From G039029935 sp039029935 (lineage in GTDB: Bacteria; Chloroflexota; Anaerolineae; Caldilineales; Caldilineaceae), in contig JBCCFC010000086.1 in assembly GCA_039029935.1 (NCBI GenBank), positions 1-18,830 on the forward strand: DNA of 18,830 bases. Reading direction: 5' to 3'. Positions 6,769-14,472 of this stretch are shown one piece after another (within the stretch, counting starts at the first letter, position 1; each line of letters begins with the position of its first letter). The notes under the pieces are model-generated. The model made no database searches. It was not told the origin of the DNA and saw only the letters and a program-made list of their open reading frames with translations. The translations under genes and the position numbers were made by a program.

Positions 6769-8145
6769 ATGTCACAGGATAGCCCAAACACATTCTCTAC
6801 CAACGGTGCTGGTGAGCATCCAAACAATCATGTTGGTGGAGAAACTCAGCCAGAGCCCGCCTTGAATGGGGCGGATCAGCCCTTCGAGGCCGGACAGGGG
6901 CGACGCTATGCACAAATCATTGGTTGGGGACACCATGTACCAGAGAAGGTGATTACCAACAAAGATTTAGAAAAAATCATGGATACGTCGGATGATTGGA
7001 TTCGTTCACGCACGGGTATCGAACAACGTCGTGTGGTCGTCTCGCCACAAGAAACAAGTGCAACGTTGGGGACCCAAGCGGCGCGCAAAGCACTTGAGGT
7101 GGCTGATGTTCATCCCAATCAAATTGATCTGATTATCTGTGCGACCAGTTCACCAGAGCATCTTTTCCCGTCAACAGGGTCGATTATTCAGGACATGTTG
7201 GGGGCAAAAAATGCGGGTGCCTTTGATTTGAGTGCGGCATGTTCTGGCTTTGTTTATGGTCTAAGCCTTGCACGTAGCCAAATTTTGGTTGGTGACGCCG
7301 AGTACGTATTGGTAATCGGGACAGAGACCTTAAGCCGCTTGGTAGACTGGACTGACCGCAATATTTCTATCCTCTTTGGTGATGGCGCGGGGGCGATGTT
7401 GGTGGCAGCCAGTGATGTCCCTGGTGGCATTAATGCGATTGAATTGGGGAGCGATGGCTCTGGTGCAGGTGCATTGATGTTGCCAGCAGGCGCAAGTGCT
7501 ATGCCAGCCTCATTAGAAACGGTCAGCAATGGTAGCCACTATATGACAATGGACGGCAAGGCTGTTTTCCGTTTCGCCACCAAAGTCATGGCGTCCGCCA
7601 CGCGTAAGGTGCTCCAACGGGCAGGGTTAACCGTTGACGATATAGACGTGGTTGTGCCACATCAAGCAAATATGCGTATTATTCAGAATAGTGTACAGAA
7701 ACAACTCAAAATACCGCAAGAGAAGATTTTTGTCAATGTACAGAAGTACGGCAATACCAGCACAGCAAGTATCCCCATTGCACTGTGTGAGGCCATTGAT
7801 GAAGGTCGTATCAAGCAGGGTGATAATGTCGTTTTTGTCGGCTTTGGTGCAGGGTTAACTTGGGCTGCTTGCTCCGTCAAATGGAGTGTGCCTGTGGAAA
7901 AGACACAATCAGCGGGGTGGTGGAAGAGCTACCGACGTGAAGCTGGCTATCAGGCTGCCGCCGCACGTAGCATGTGGCGCAAAACAGTTCGGTGGATGTA
8001 TGAGGTATGGCCGACAGACCCTCGTGACGGTGCTGTTCCAAGTGTCACAGAATCGGTCAATGGTGCGTCCAGCAACGGCACAACACCATCTGTCGCGTCA
8101 TCGCAACAAGCTTCTGTGGAAGGCAGTGAGCCTGTGGTCGAGTAG
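6769..8145 (+). CDS. fabH: 3-oxoacyl-[ACP] synthase III with C-terminal extension
   Basis: FabH starts fatty-acid synthesis by joining an acyl-CoA to malonyl-ACP. The catalytic Cys158 (SAACSGFVYGL), His298 (VVPHQANMRII) and Asn329 (YGNTSTASIP) are all present, so the enzyme should be active. At 458 residues it is much longer than the usual 310-335. About 45 polar residues lead in, and the normal fold ends near residue 370 (TWAACSVKW). After this come a Trp/Arg-rich segment (GWWKSYRREAGY ... WRKTVRWMYEVW) and then a Ser/Thr/Val/Glu-rich tail with little predicted structure. The basic-aromatic helix might touch membrane or a partner. The ATG at 6769 has AGAGGAG at 6754-6760. The preceding fabF is 17 bp away. 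Confidence 0.94.
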   Translation: MSQDSPNTFSTNGAGEHPNNHVGGETQPEPALNGADQPFEAGQGRRYAQIIGWGHHVPEKVITNKDLEKIMDTSDDWIRSRTGIEQRRVVVSPQETSATLGTQAARKALEVADVHPNQIDLIICATSSPEHLFPSTGSIIQDMLGAKNAGAFDLSAACSGFVYGLSLARSQILVGDAEYVLVIGTETLSRLVDWTDRNISILFGDGAGAMLVAASDVPGGINAIELGSDGSGAGALMLPAGASAMPASLETVSNGSHYMTMDGKAVFRFATKVMASATRKVLQRAGLTVDDIDVVVPHQANMRIIQNSVQKQLKIPQEKIFVNVQKYGNTSTASIPIALCEAIDEGRIKQGDNVVFVGFGAGLTWAACSVKWSVPVEKTQSAGWWKSYRREAGYQAAAARSMWRKTVRWMYEVWPTDPRDGAVPSVTESVNGASSNGTTPSVASSQQASVEGSEPVVE

Positions 8146-8148
8146 TGA

Positions 8149-8233
8149 CGGTGGGTCAGTAGGTCGGTAGGCCGGTGGGTCAGTAATCGGTAGACCAGTA
8201 ACACCGAGTACTGAATACCGACCTACCGACTAC
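8149..8233. repeat. Interspersed hairpin repeat, copy 3 (long form)
   Basis: GTAGGTCGGTA (8159-8169) pairs with TACCGACCTAC (8216-8226). The right arm continues the shared core TACTGAATACCGACC (8209-8223). The left side is expanded: CGGTGGGTCAGTA occurs at 8149-8161 and again at 8173-8185, a 24-bp tandem duplication. The element begins 4 bp after the fabH stop codon and lies just ahead of an intrinsic terminator. Confidence 0.75.
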
Positions 8234-8250
8234 CAACACGGCATCGCACA

Positions 8251-8290
8251 AATACCTGTCACTTAATGGTGGCAGGTATTTTTTTTTTAG
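8251..8290 (+). terminator. Rho-independent terminator of the fabF-fabH operon
   Basis: AATACCTGTCAC (8251-8262) pairs with GTGGCAGGTATT (8269-8280) over 12 pairs including one G-U, with a 6-nt loop. It is followed at once by a run of Ts through 8288. Stem, loop and T-tract all fit a strong intrinsic terminator on the forward strand, about 105 bp after the fabH stop. Confidence 0.92.
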
Positions 8291-8380
8291 TCTATCTATG
8301 TTAATATGGTTATGATGTCTTTTTGATAGGAAAATTGTGATTGCGCGGCCCAAAATCCATTGGTGGATTCGATGATATCT

Positions 8381-8392
8381 ATACAATTGTAT
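8381..8392. promoter_or_regulatory. 12-bp perfect palindrome upstream of the secreted-protein gene
   Basis: ATACAATTGTAT is self-complementary over 12 bases, about 180 bp before the start codon of the next gene. A short hairpin (AATCCA 8354-8359 with TGGATT 8364-8369) precedes it. It may be an operator; AT-rich palindromes also arise by chance, so support is modest. Confidence 0.3.
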
Positions 8393-8571
8393 CAATAAGC
8401 TAGAGCATATTGCCTACTATCCAACATCTCAAGGCGAAACCTTTAGGCAGTGACAGGAAATAGCGTGTACACCAACCTATATGTGGACACCTCTCAAAGG
8501 GTCGGTTGTGTGTATTGGGTAGAGAACGGGTAACAGGATTACCGCTTAAATTATTGAGTTATATTGATTTT

Positions 8572-10572
8572 ATGAACACAATATTGACAAATAGCTTATG
8601 TTTGTTTGAACGGAAATTTTTTCGCTTCATCTTTTCATGCAGTTTATTTTGTTCAATTATCTTCTTCCTTATATCAACAACGCTAGCGGGAGTAACGTAT
8701 GCAGCCCCAGCGGGGCAAGATGATGCGGCGGAAGATGTTATTGTGGAGGACTCCAGTCAATCAACGCCCCAATCTGAAATATCCCAATCTGAGGGAGTAC
8801 GTGCATTGGCCCTAAAGGATACACTGTCACCACAGGACAATATGCATTTCTTTGGCCTAGAGCCTTTGCAGCAATCGGGTACAATTGTGCTGACACTTTC
8901 ATATGAGGCCGAAAACCCAGAGGCAAAACCAGGACATATCAACTTCCTGATCTTAACCAAAGAGGGGCTTCGACGTTATCTGGCAGGAGCCGAGTTGTCT
9001 GATATCAGTATTGCCAGCGGTGCTGTGGACGAATTTGCACCCGATAGCAATCGTTTGAAAGCCGCCTTTCGTGATTCAGTCGAAGACACCTATTTTGTGT
9101 TGGTCTATAACAATTCCGGCGACAGTGCCGATTATACACTCATTGCCCGTGGGGCTATCTTGGTCGGCCAGCCATCTGAATCTGCACCCATCGTAAACCC
9201 TGTTGCCGATGAGCGCACCGATGAAACAGTGTCTTCTGCTGACGAAGAGCCAACCGCTGTTGTGAATCTGTTGCCAACACCGACGCCACGTCGTAGCCGT
9301 ACACCAACACGAATACCAACAGCGACACCAACACGAATACCAACAGCAACGCCAACGCAAATACCAACTCGTGTACCCGTTGTGGCTAACCGCGTGACAT
9401 CAATCACAACACCGACCAATGTACCGCCCCCCATTCCACCATCACCAACCGTTGATCGGTTTGCGTTTGACCCGATTTCACCTGTTCAACCCATTTTTCG
9501 TAGCACACCGACACCCGTACAGCGCGTACTAGCATCAACGCTTACACCAACCTCGACATCAATCCCGACCAGACCTGTTGAAATTCCCAAATATATTGAT
9601 GCAGAGCAATTAACGGGTCTGCTGGACGAACGATTTGAACGCCATTACATCACCCTAACGCCAGCCCAGCGCGATGGCGAAATTTATCTGTTCTTAAACT
9701 ATGATCCGATTGACCAACCACAATTGGACCAACATCTCAATTTTTGGGTGTTGGATGATGATGGTCTGCGCCGTATCATCAATGGGGATGAACTGAGGGT
9801 ACACGGCATTGCCACAGGATTCCGTCCACAGTTTAGTGCCAATCCCGGGGGGGAACTAGAGGCCCAATTTACCGCATCGGGCGAAGATCCATACACGCTG
9901 ATTATCTATAACGATACCAACATTCCGGCGACGTATACAATTTCCGCGAGCGGTGGCACACTGACAGACATTGATGCCCAGACCAATGAGTCCAAAAAGG
10001 GGCTTTCCTATGCAACCTCAAGCGATATCAACCCCAGCGCAAACAGTCCTACTCAGGGCGCAATACCGTTGGTGGGTAATCAGCAAGCCCCTGTGGCTGC
10101 AGCAGTCGCAAATGAAGCGAACACACCCGGTGGTGGTGAAGTCGAAACAGCGAGGATTGAAACAACTGTGGTACGCGGCACCCAACTGCGTGGCGAACTG
10201 ACAACTCTCTACCAACAACATTTCCTGGGGCTATATCCAGAGATACCCAATGGCCGTGTTGTGTTGACGATGGACTATGACCCGCGCGATCAGCAGGCTC
10301 TGCGGGAGAAACTCAATTTCTTAGTCTTAACCGAAGATGGCATACGGCGAGTGATTGCTGGCGGCAATCCCTTTGATTTGGATATTGCCGCTGGTGCATT
10401 TATTGATCTGGGCGCAGATCGAGATTTTCTGCAAGCCTCCTTCAACGCCTCTGGTTTGGGTAAATATACCATCATTGTCTATAACAATTCATTGATTCCG
10501 GGCAGTTACGCCTTGCATGTGGAAGGCGGATTGTTAGAAGATGAAGCAGGTCAAACGACTGCGGGAAACTAA
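8572..10572 (+). CDS. Secreted protein with three PPC-like beta domains and Thr-Pro linker
   Basis: This protein of about 666 residues is probably exported and surface-bound. The N-terminus has basic residues (ERKFFR) and then a hydrophobic core ending in VTYA-APAG, a Sec-type signal peptide. Three homologous domains of about 105 residues follow, at roughly 85-192, 350-465 and 545-655. Each has the sequence style (F/I)-x-L-x-P ... LNF-hydrophobic-VL-x-(E/D)-(D/E)-G-(L/I)-RR-hydrophobic-(A/I)-x-G and ends in Y-(T/V)-(L/I)-hydrophobic-(V/I)-YN(N/D). This resembles bacterial pre-peptidase C-terminal (PPC) beta sandwiches. A Thr-Pro-rich linker lies between domains 1 and 2 (about 230-350). No catalytic domain, transmembrane tail or LPxTG is seen. 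The ATG at 8572 starts the signal peptide cleanly. A TTG at 8506 with AAAGGG in front is the alternative and would add 22 residues. Function unknown. Confidence 0.82.
   Translation: MNTILTNSLCLFERKFFRFIFSCSLFCSIIFFLISTTLAGVTYAAPAGQDDAAEDVIVEDSSQSTPQSEISQSEGVRALALKDTLSPQDNMHFFGLEPLQQSGTIVLTLSYEAENPEAKPGHINFLILTKEGLRRYLAGAELSDISIASGAVDEFAPDSNRLKAAFRDSVEDTYFVLVYNNSGDSADYTLIARGAILVGQPSESAPIVNPVADERTDETVSSADEEPTAVVNLLPTPTPRRSRTPTRIPTATPTRIPTATPTQIPTRVPVVANRVTSITTPTNVPPPIPPSPTVDRFAFDPISPVQPIFRSTPTPVQRVLASTLTPTSTSIPTRPVEIPKYIDAEQLTGLLDERFERHYITLTPAQRDGEIYLFLNYDPIDQPQLDQHLNFWVLDDDGLRRIINGDELRVHGIATGFRPQFSANPGGELEAQFTASGEDPYTLIIYNDTNIPATYTISASGGTLTDIDAQTNESKKGLSYATSSDINPSANSPTQGAIPLVGNQQAPVAAAVANEANTPGGGEVETARIETTVVRGTQLRGELTTLYQQHFLGLYPEIPNGRVVLTMDYDPRDQQALREKLNFLVLTEDGIRRVIAGGNPFDLDIAAGAFIDLGADRDFLQASFNASGLGKYTIIVYNNSLIPGSYALHVEGGLLEDEAGQTTAGN
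9289..9370. repeat. 24-bp tandem repeat coding the Thr-Pro linker
   Basis: Two 24-bp units (9301-9324 and 9325-9348) differ only at the last base, and a worn third unit runs to about 9370. They encode TPTRIPTA-type octapeptides in the linker of the secreted protein. Such Thr-Pro repeats are common in exported proteins of Chloroflexota. Confidence 0.8.
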
Positions 10573-10609
10573 AGCGGTTTGCCAAATCGGAACTGTCAGG
10601 TGTGTTTCA

Positions 10610-13600
10610 TTAGACGCCCAACATTGCCTTCAATTCTGCCATATAGGCTTGTATCACGGCCTGCGCATCCGATGAAATCACCGAAAAGACCCGCTGTCCC
10701 CCCATCGCTTGCCATTCAGGCCCTGTAAGAAAGTGGTCAGCAGGACGACTAGGGCCAAAGACGATGAGCCGTGCCGAACGTCTCTGGACACCCATTGTCA
10801 AGATCGCATCAACCCATTGAAATGCTTGGCTACTGGGTTGGAGCGTAGAAAGCTTCTGTTTGGTGCGGGGATGATGGGGACGGTTGTCTGCCCCCAAATA
10901 ACGCGGCAGCATCCAGCTCAACCATAAAACTCGTTGCGCTTCGGTTGCACCCAACCACCAACGAATGGCATTGCTTGTATGCATTGCATGTGCTACCTGT
11001 GTTTGACTATGCTGTGTATTACTGTGCTGTGTATTACTATGCTGTGTATTACTGTGCTGTTGTTGGAGTACACTTGGCGAAGGTGTTGTCTTTGAACGGC
11101 GACGGGCAAAGCGAATGGCCGCATGTCGGCTATAACGGTTTTTCAGACGATAGTTGGTGAAGCTGACTTCATCGTCTGCTAGGTCTAAACGGTTGCTATG
11201 ACGCAATAGCCGATAGGCTTCAATCGACAATCGAGCGGCCAATGCCATCTGTCCATCTGCATCCTCAACTGTATTCTCGTCAGCATCCTCACTGCTATCC
11301 TGCCGATTTTTTTGCTGCACCACCCATGTCCGATAGAGGCTTAAACCACGCGCTGCCAACATCGGCTGTTCTGTTCCACTTGCCAGTTCTGCTAACTGTG
11401 AAACATCATCTTCGCGCAACCCCTCCCAGCGAATCAAGGCGCGGTAGACCAGATCAAGCCAATAGAAGATACGTCGTGCTTGCGGCATATCACTTTCCAT
11501 AATGGGTAGACATGTTTGGATCAATGTCTGCGCCATCATGGCCGTCTCCACAGCTTTACCTTTTTCATCACGTAGCAGGTGGATGCCTGCAATACGTAGT
11601 TGTGTGTACACAGCGAGAAATTGTGCTGAATTGGTATCGGACGTTGACGACTGAACACAGTTGAGCATCTTGGTAAAGCAGGCAAGGCTATGTGTCCACT
11701 TTTGGGATTCTTGGTACCCATTTAATAGATTCCTGTCTAATAGATAGATATCGCCCAATACATCATAGATGAGTGCCTGTTCGAACGGGTTGTTGGATTG
11801 CGTTACATAATCTTCGGCTACCTGCGCAAGAGGCTGACCCAGTGCATAGTAGAGGGCTTGTCGTTCGGTATAGGCGACGATGAGTGCATAGGTTGCCAAC
11901 TGGCTATCATGCTGGATGGCCCACTGAACCGCTAGCAATACATCCGGCCATGTCTGATGAAACGTCAACCGCGTCTGGTTCGTTTCTGTAGACTGTTGAT
12001 TGGATGGCGTTTCTGCACCCTCAAGCAACTCTGGATGCCACAGAATATGATAGATGTGCCAAACCGCGTGTCGATATTCAACATGTTTGGTTAATGGGAA
12101 AGCTTCTTTTGATTGACCGACTAGATCAAGCTGTATCAATTTTTGATGCGCATAGCTATGGAGTAATGCATGAAGTGTATATTTTTCACCGTCCTGTTCC
12201 AGGAGTGCAAAGCGTCGAAACTGGTTGAGCAGGCGATGTGTTTCCAAGCGTGATGTTCCCCAAATCACAGTCAACTCATCCGCAAAGTATGTCTTACGCG
12301 CAAAATAGCCTAGCCATGCGAAATAGACTTGCGCCTTTTCTGATAGCTGTGTGAACGACATGTTAAAGGATAGCACCAGACTTTCTGTGGTTGATTGTGG
12401 GTCATCAAGATCAAGTGCCTCTATGTCAGGATTCTGTTCAGACTCGTGAAAAATTTCCAAGAGCATATCAATCGGGATGCCCATGCTCAACTGTGCACCA
12501 CAGAGACGGAGGGCCAAAGGTAGTCCACCAACCTTGCGAGCGAGATCTTTGTAGTCCGCTGTATTGTTGGCTGTGTTGCTGGCTGTGTTGCTATATGTAT
12601 TTCCTGTCCAACACGCAAGTAAGTGTGTACTCTCATCTTCATTCATGGTCGCAACACGAAGCACTGGCGCCTCTAATGCATAGCCTACTTTATCATCACG
12701 TGTTGTCACCACAACCCACGTTTGTTCGCTGCCCACCTGCAAATGCTGCAAATCGGCTGTTGTCCACAAATCATCCAAAATTAATAAACATCGTTTTTGG
12801 CGTAACCACGCACGTAGCTCGGCGGCACGCTGTGCAGACGGACCATCCTTGAGGGGCAAGTTCAAGCTATAGGCAATCCACTGTTGAATTTGTGACACAG
12901 GATCATCATGTGCCATGACACCCCGCCCATGAGCATCGCCTGTCATCACCTGTGTTCCTTGTACCTCACGTGACCACCAGATGATACCATCCGGAAATAG
13001 ATGAGCGAGATCATGTGCCAGCCACGTCGCAAAGGTTGTTTTACCGCAACCACCACTGCCCCATAGTACCAAGGTATGTGTCGTACTCTGTCGTAGTTGA
13101 CGCATTGCCTCTGCTTCTAATGTATGACGATTTACATGAAACTGTGGTAGGGATGGCATCTGCCTGATCTGTGGCACATCGGGGCTTTTGGGTCCATCTG
13201 CATCATCGGTGGCTAGGCGACTTTCTACTAGGTGACTTTCTACTGGGTGATTTTCTGCTGGCATCTTTTCTTTCACAGAGGATATTGCTACACGATCTGG
13301 CATATCACGCTTGTGTCTGTGTTGGCGATTCAATGGCTGGGCTGGTTGACGTGCTAGGCGAGACGAAGCACCTGCCAAGGAGGTCTGCTGGGACTGACCA
13401 TACCCTTTGACCGATAGTTCGTTTATCTTAGGCTGCAACAGCTTGTTCTCATGGACAACGTGACCTTCTGCAACAAGAGAGGCTTGCTCAGTTCGTTTCT
13501 GCTCCTTTGCTCGCAATGTAATCCAATAATCCAAGAGTCTGCGATCTTCCTCAACCAAATTAGAAGCCAGCAGCCCCTGAATGGGTAGATGGTGTGCCGC

Positions 13601-13828
13601 CTTTAGAAGCGCATCGGCATCTGCTTCGCTTAGTTGTAGCGCGCTTGCCACACGGATCACGCCACGCCAGTCACGCGGTCGTTGCACAATGCCTTTGCGC
13701 CAGTTCATGATGGTCGGCTTGGGGACATCGGCGCGCTTGCTAAGACGGTCAACGGATAGATTTGCTCGAACAATATAGTCATCAAGCAGATCGGCAAAAT
13801 CTGGTTGATAGTCAAGTTGATGGTTCAT
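10610..13828 (-). CDS. HTH - NB-ARC (STAND) ATPase - helical-repeat regulator
   Basis: This very large protein (about 1072 residues) looks like a signal-transduction STAND ATPase. An N-terminal XRE-like helix-turn-helix covers about 1-75 (LSVDRLSKRADVPKPTIMNW). A long polar linker follows. The NB-ARC core starts near 240: Walker A GSGGCGKTT with Lys263, Walker B LLILDDLW with Asp352/Asp353, TTRDD at 375-379 and GLPLAL at 435-440. A winged-helix part follows, and from about 600 an all-helical, weakly TPR-like half. The last 60 residues (RRSARLIVFGPSRPADHF) seem a separate small alpha/beta piece. Three short tandem repeats sit in its linkers. I chose the ATG at 13828; a TTG at 13855 is possible, and neither has a clear ribosome-binding site. 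In this class ATP-driven switching usually follows ligand binding to the C-terminal repeats. The ligand is unknown; the peptide at 14303 is a candidate. Confidence 0.85.
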   Translation of the reverse strand: MNHQLDYQPDFADLLDDYIVRANLSVDRLSKRADVPKPTIMNWRKGIVQRPRDWRGVIRVASALQLSEADADALLKAAHHLPIQGLLASNLVEEDRRLLDYWITLRAKEQKRTEQASLVAEGHVVHENKLLQPKINELSVKGYGQSQQTSLAGASSRLARQPAQPLNRQHRHKRDMPDRVAISSVKEKMPAENHPVESHLVESRLATDDADGPKSPDVPQIRQMPSLPQFHVNRHTLEAEAMRQLRQSTTHTLVLWGSGGCGKTTFATWLAHDLAHLFPDGIIWWSREVQGTQVMTGDAHGRGVMAHDDPVSQIQQWIAYSLNLPLKDGPSAQRAAELRAWLRQKRCLLILDDLWTTADLQHLQVGSEQTWVVVTTRDDKVGYALEAPVLRVATMNEDESTHLLACWTGNTYSNTASNTANNTADYKDLARKVGGLPLALRLCGAQLSMGIPIDMLLEIFHESEQNPDIEALDLDDPQSTTESLVLSFNMSFTQLSEKAQVYFAWLGYFARKTYFADELTVIWGTSRLETHRLLNQFRRFALLEQDGEKYTLHALLHSYAHQKLIQLDLVGQSKEAFPLTKHVEYRHAVWHIYHILWHPELLEGAETPSNQQSTETNQTRLTFHQTWPDVLLAVQWAIQHDSQLATYALIVAYTERQALYYALGQPLAQVAEDYVTQSNNPFEQALIYDVLGDIYLLDRNLLNGYQESQKWTHSLACFTKMLNCVQSSTSDTNSAQFLAVYTQLRIAGIHLLRDEKGKAVETAMMAQTLIQTCLPIMESDMPQARRIFYWLDLVYRALIRWEGLREDDVSQLAELASGTEQPMLAARGLSLYRTWVVQQKNRQDSSEDADENTVEDADGQMALAARLSIEAYRLLRHSNRLDLADDEVSFTNYRLKNRYSRHAAIRFARRRSKTTPSPSVLQQQHSNTQHSNTQHSNTQHSQTQVAHAMHTSNAIRWWLGATEAQRVLWLSWMLPRYLGADNRPHHPRTKQKLSTLQPSSQAFQWVDAILTMGVQRRSARLIVFGPSRPADHFLTGPEWQAMGGQRVFSVISSDAQAVIQAYMAELKAMLGV
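11011..11055. repeat. 15-bp x3 minisatellite inside the STAND gene
   Basis: GCTGTGTATTACT(G/A)T occurs three times with an exact 15-bp period (11011, 11026, 11041). On the coding strand it gives repeated Gln-His-Ser-Asn-Thr in a linker before the C-terminal region. Period and phase keep the frame. Confidence 0.85.
12563..12598. repeat. 12-bp repeat inside the NB-ARC domain
   Basis: TTG(T/C)TGGCTGTG occurs at 12563-12574 and 12575-12586, with a worn third unit. It encodes SNTA/NNTA tetrapeptides in a loop just before the GLPLAL motif. Confidence 0.7.
13213..13257. repeat. 15-bp x3 minisatellite in the HTH-to-STAND linker
   Basis: Three units of 15 bp (CTAGG(C/T)GACTTTCTA and a third with three changes) run at 13213, 13228 and 13243. 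They encode ESHLV-type pentapeptides in the linker between the DNA-binding and ATPase domains. Confidence 0.75.
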
Positions 13829-13914
13829 GCGGTTTTGTTCAGTGTTGTGTATCAATTTAACTGTATTAATTCAAATCAAAAAATATCAATTCATTAAAAA
13901 GGTCCAAAAATTAG

Positions 13915-13938
13915 TACGGATTGAACCGTATTGAACCG
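13915..13938. promoter_or_regulatory. Direct repeat ATTGAACCG, one helical turn apart
   Basis: ATTGAACCG occurs at 13920-13928 and 13930-13938, with a 10-bp period, so both copies face the same side of the helix. The inverted pair TACGG/CCGTA (13915-13919, 13926-13930) overlaps them. A third ATTGAACC lies at 14095. It is about 90-110 bp before the STAND start codon, which suits an operator, possibly for the HTH protein itself. Confidence 0.4.
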
Positions 13939-14263
13939 AAAAAAAAACCACAAATGGACTAGACCTAATACGCCCTCTCCTGATATGCTGTACTCAAGAC
14001 AACATGTTCATAACGTACATAACTAAAGTAGTTAGAATATAAAGTAGGTGAGAAAAAGACACCTCACTTCATCAAATGATAAAATAAGCCAAAAATTGAA
14101 CCAGCTTGTTTTGTCTACTCATAAATCTAACACTAAGTCTAACACTGGTTGATGTACTGAACGATAGATACGCTTATTGAGAACAACACGTGTATTCACC
14201 TTCTTTATTTTCTAAGGGTGATGGGATTCTTAAACTCAATAGGCCACAATCCAGATTTTTTAG

Positions 14264-14276
14264 TATAAACTATACA
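14264..14276 (+). promoter_or_regulatory. Possible -10 region of the peptide gene
   Basis: TATAAA (14264-14269) and TATACA (14271-14276) lie 27-39 nt before the start codon of the peptide gene, within the small inverted repeat TAGT-ATAA-ACTA. No good -35 hexamer is found 16-18 nt upstream, so the promoter may depend on an activator or another sigma factor. Confidence 0.3.
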
Positions 14277-14302
14277 CACACATAACAAGAGGTCTAATTA
14301 TT

Positions 14303-14452
14303 ATGTTGAAACGAAAAGCTGTTCAGGTTGTAGTCGGTCTTGCTTTGGCAATTGCATTGGTTGGTGGTGCTGGTGTTGCGGCTGATATGCTCGGTATTAT
14401 GGACGCACCTACGGTACAGGCTGGCACGGAAGTTGGCGGTAACTGCTGCTAA
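14303..14452 (+). CDS. Small secreted-type peptide precursor ending GTEVGGNCC
   Basis: This 49-residue precursor is too short for usual gene calling but has clear design. The n-region is MLKRK, and an uninterrupted hydrophobic core spans about residues 7-27 (VVVGLALAIALVGG and onward). Two V-x-A sites suit signal-peptidase-like cleavage: after Ala27 (VAA) and after Ala40 (VQA). The second would free the nonapeptide GTEVGGNCC, with a terminal Cys-Cys. AAGAGG stands at 14287-14292, 10 nt before the ATG. A terminator with a 19-bp stem follows at 14594, so it is a single transcription unit. It lies between two large HTH-STAND-TPR genes. A signalling peptide, bacteriocin or RiPP precursor, or small membrane peptide are all possible; no modification or export genes are near. 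I recognise no family. Confidence 0.6.
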   Translation: MLKRKAVQVVVGLALAIALVGGAGVAADMLGIMDAPTVQAGTEVGGNCC

Positions 14453-14472
14453 CCATAAAGCGAATATTACCC

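Larger units (their letters stand above)
8146..8571. other. Intergenic region after fabH
   Basis: This stretch of about 425 bp contains hairpin repeat copy 3 (8149-8233), an intrinsic terminator (8251-8290), a small hairpin AATCCA/TGGATT (8354-8369) and a 12-bp perfect palindrome (8381-8392), each discussed separately where it matters. The remaining part to 8571 should carry the promoter of the secreted-protein gene, but I cannot place clear -35/-10 boxes. Confidence 0.6.
13829..14302. other. Divergent intergenic region between the STAND gene and the peptide gene
   Basis: This AT-rich stretch of about 474 bp carries the promoters of two divergent genes. Seen in it: the double ATTGAACCG site (13920-13938), a further ATTGAACC at 14095-14102, and a 12-bp-period direct repeat TCTAACACT at 14126-14134 and 14138-14146. 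I see no other open frame with coding character and no RNA gene. Confidence 0.55.

Noticed and set aside
8425..8500. Possible c-di-GMP-type riboswitch (AAGGCGAAACCTT region)
   Set aside because: Only a short AAGG/CCTT hairpin can be formed; the conserved GEMM core and tetraloop-receptor arrangement are missing.
9132..9434. Valine/glycine-rich reverse frame of 100 codons
   Set aside because: It is the complement of the Thr-Pro-coding repeats in the secreted-protein gene; the low-complexity protein is an artefact.
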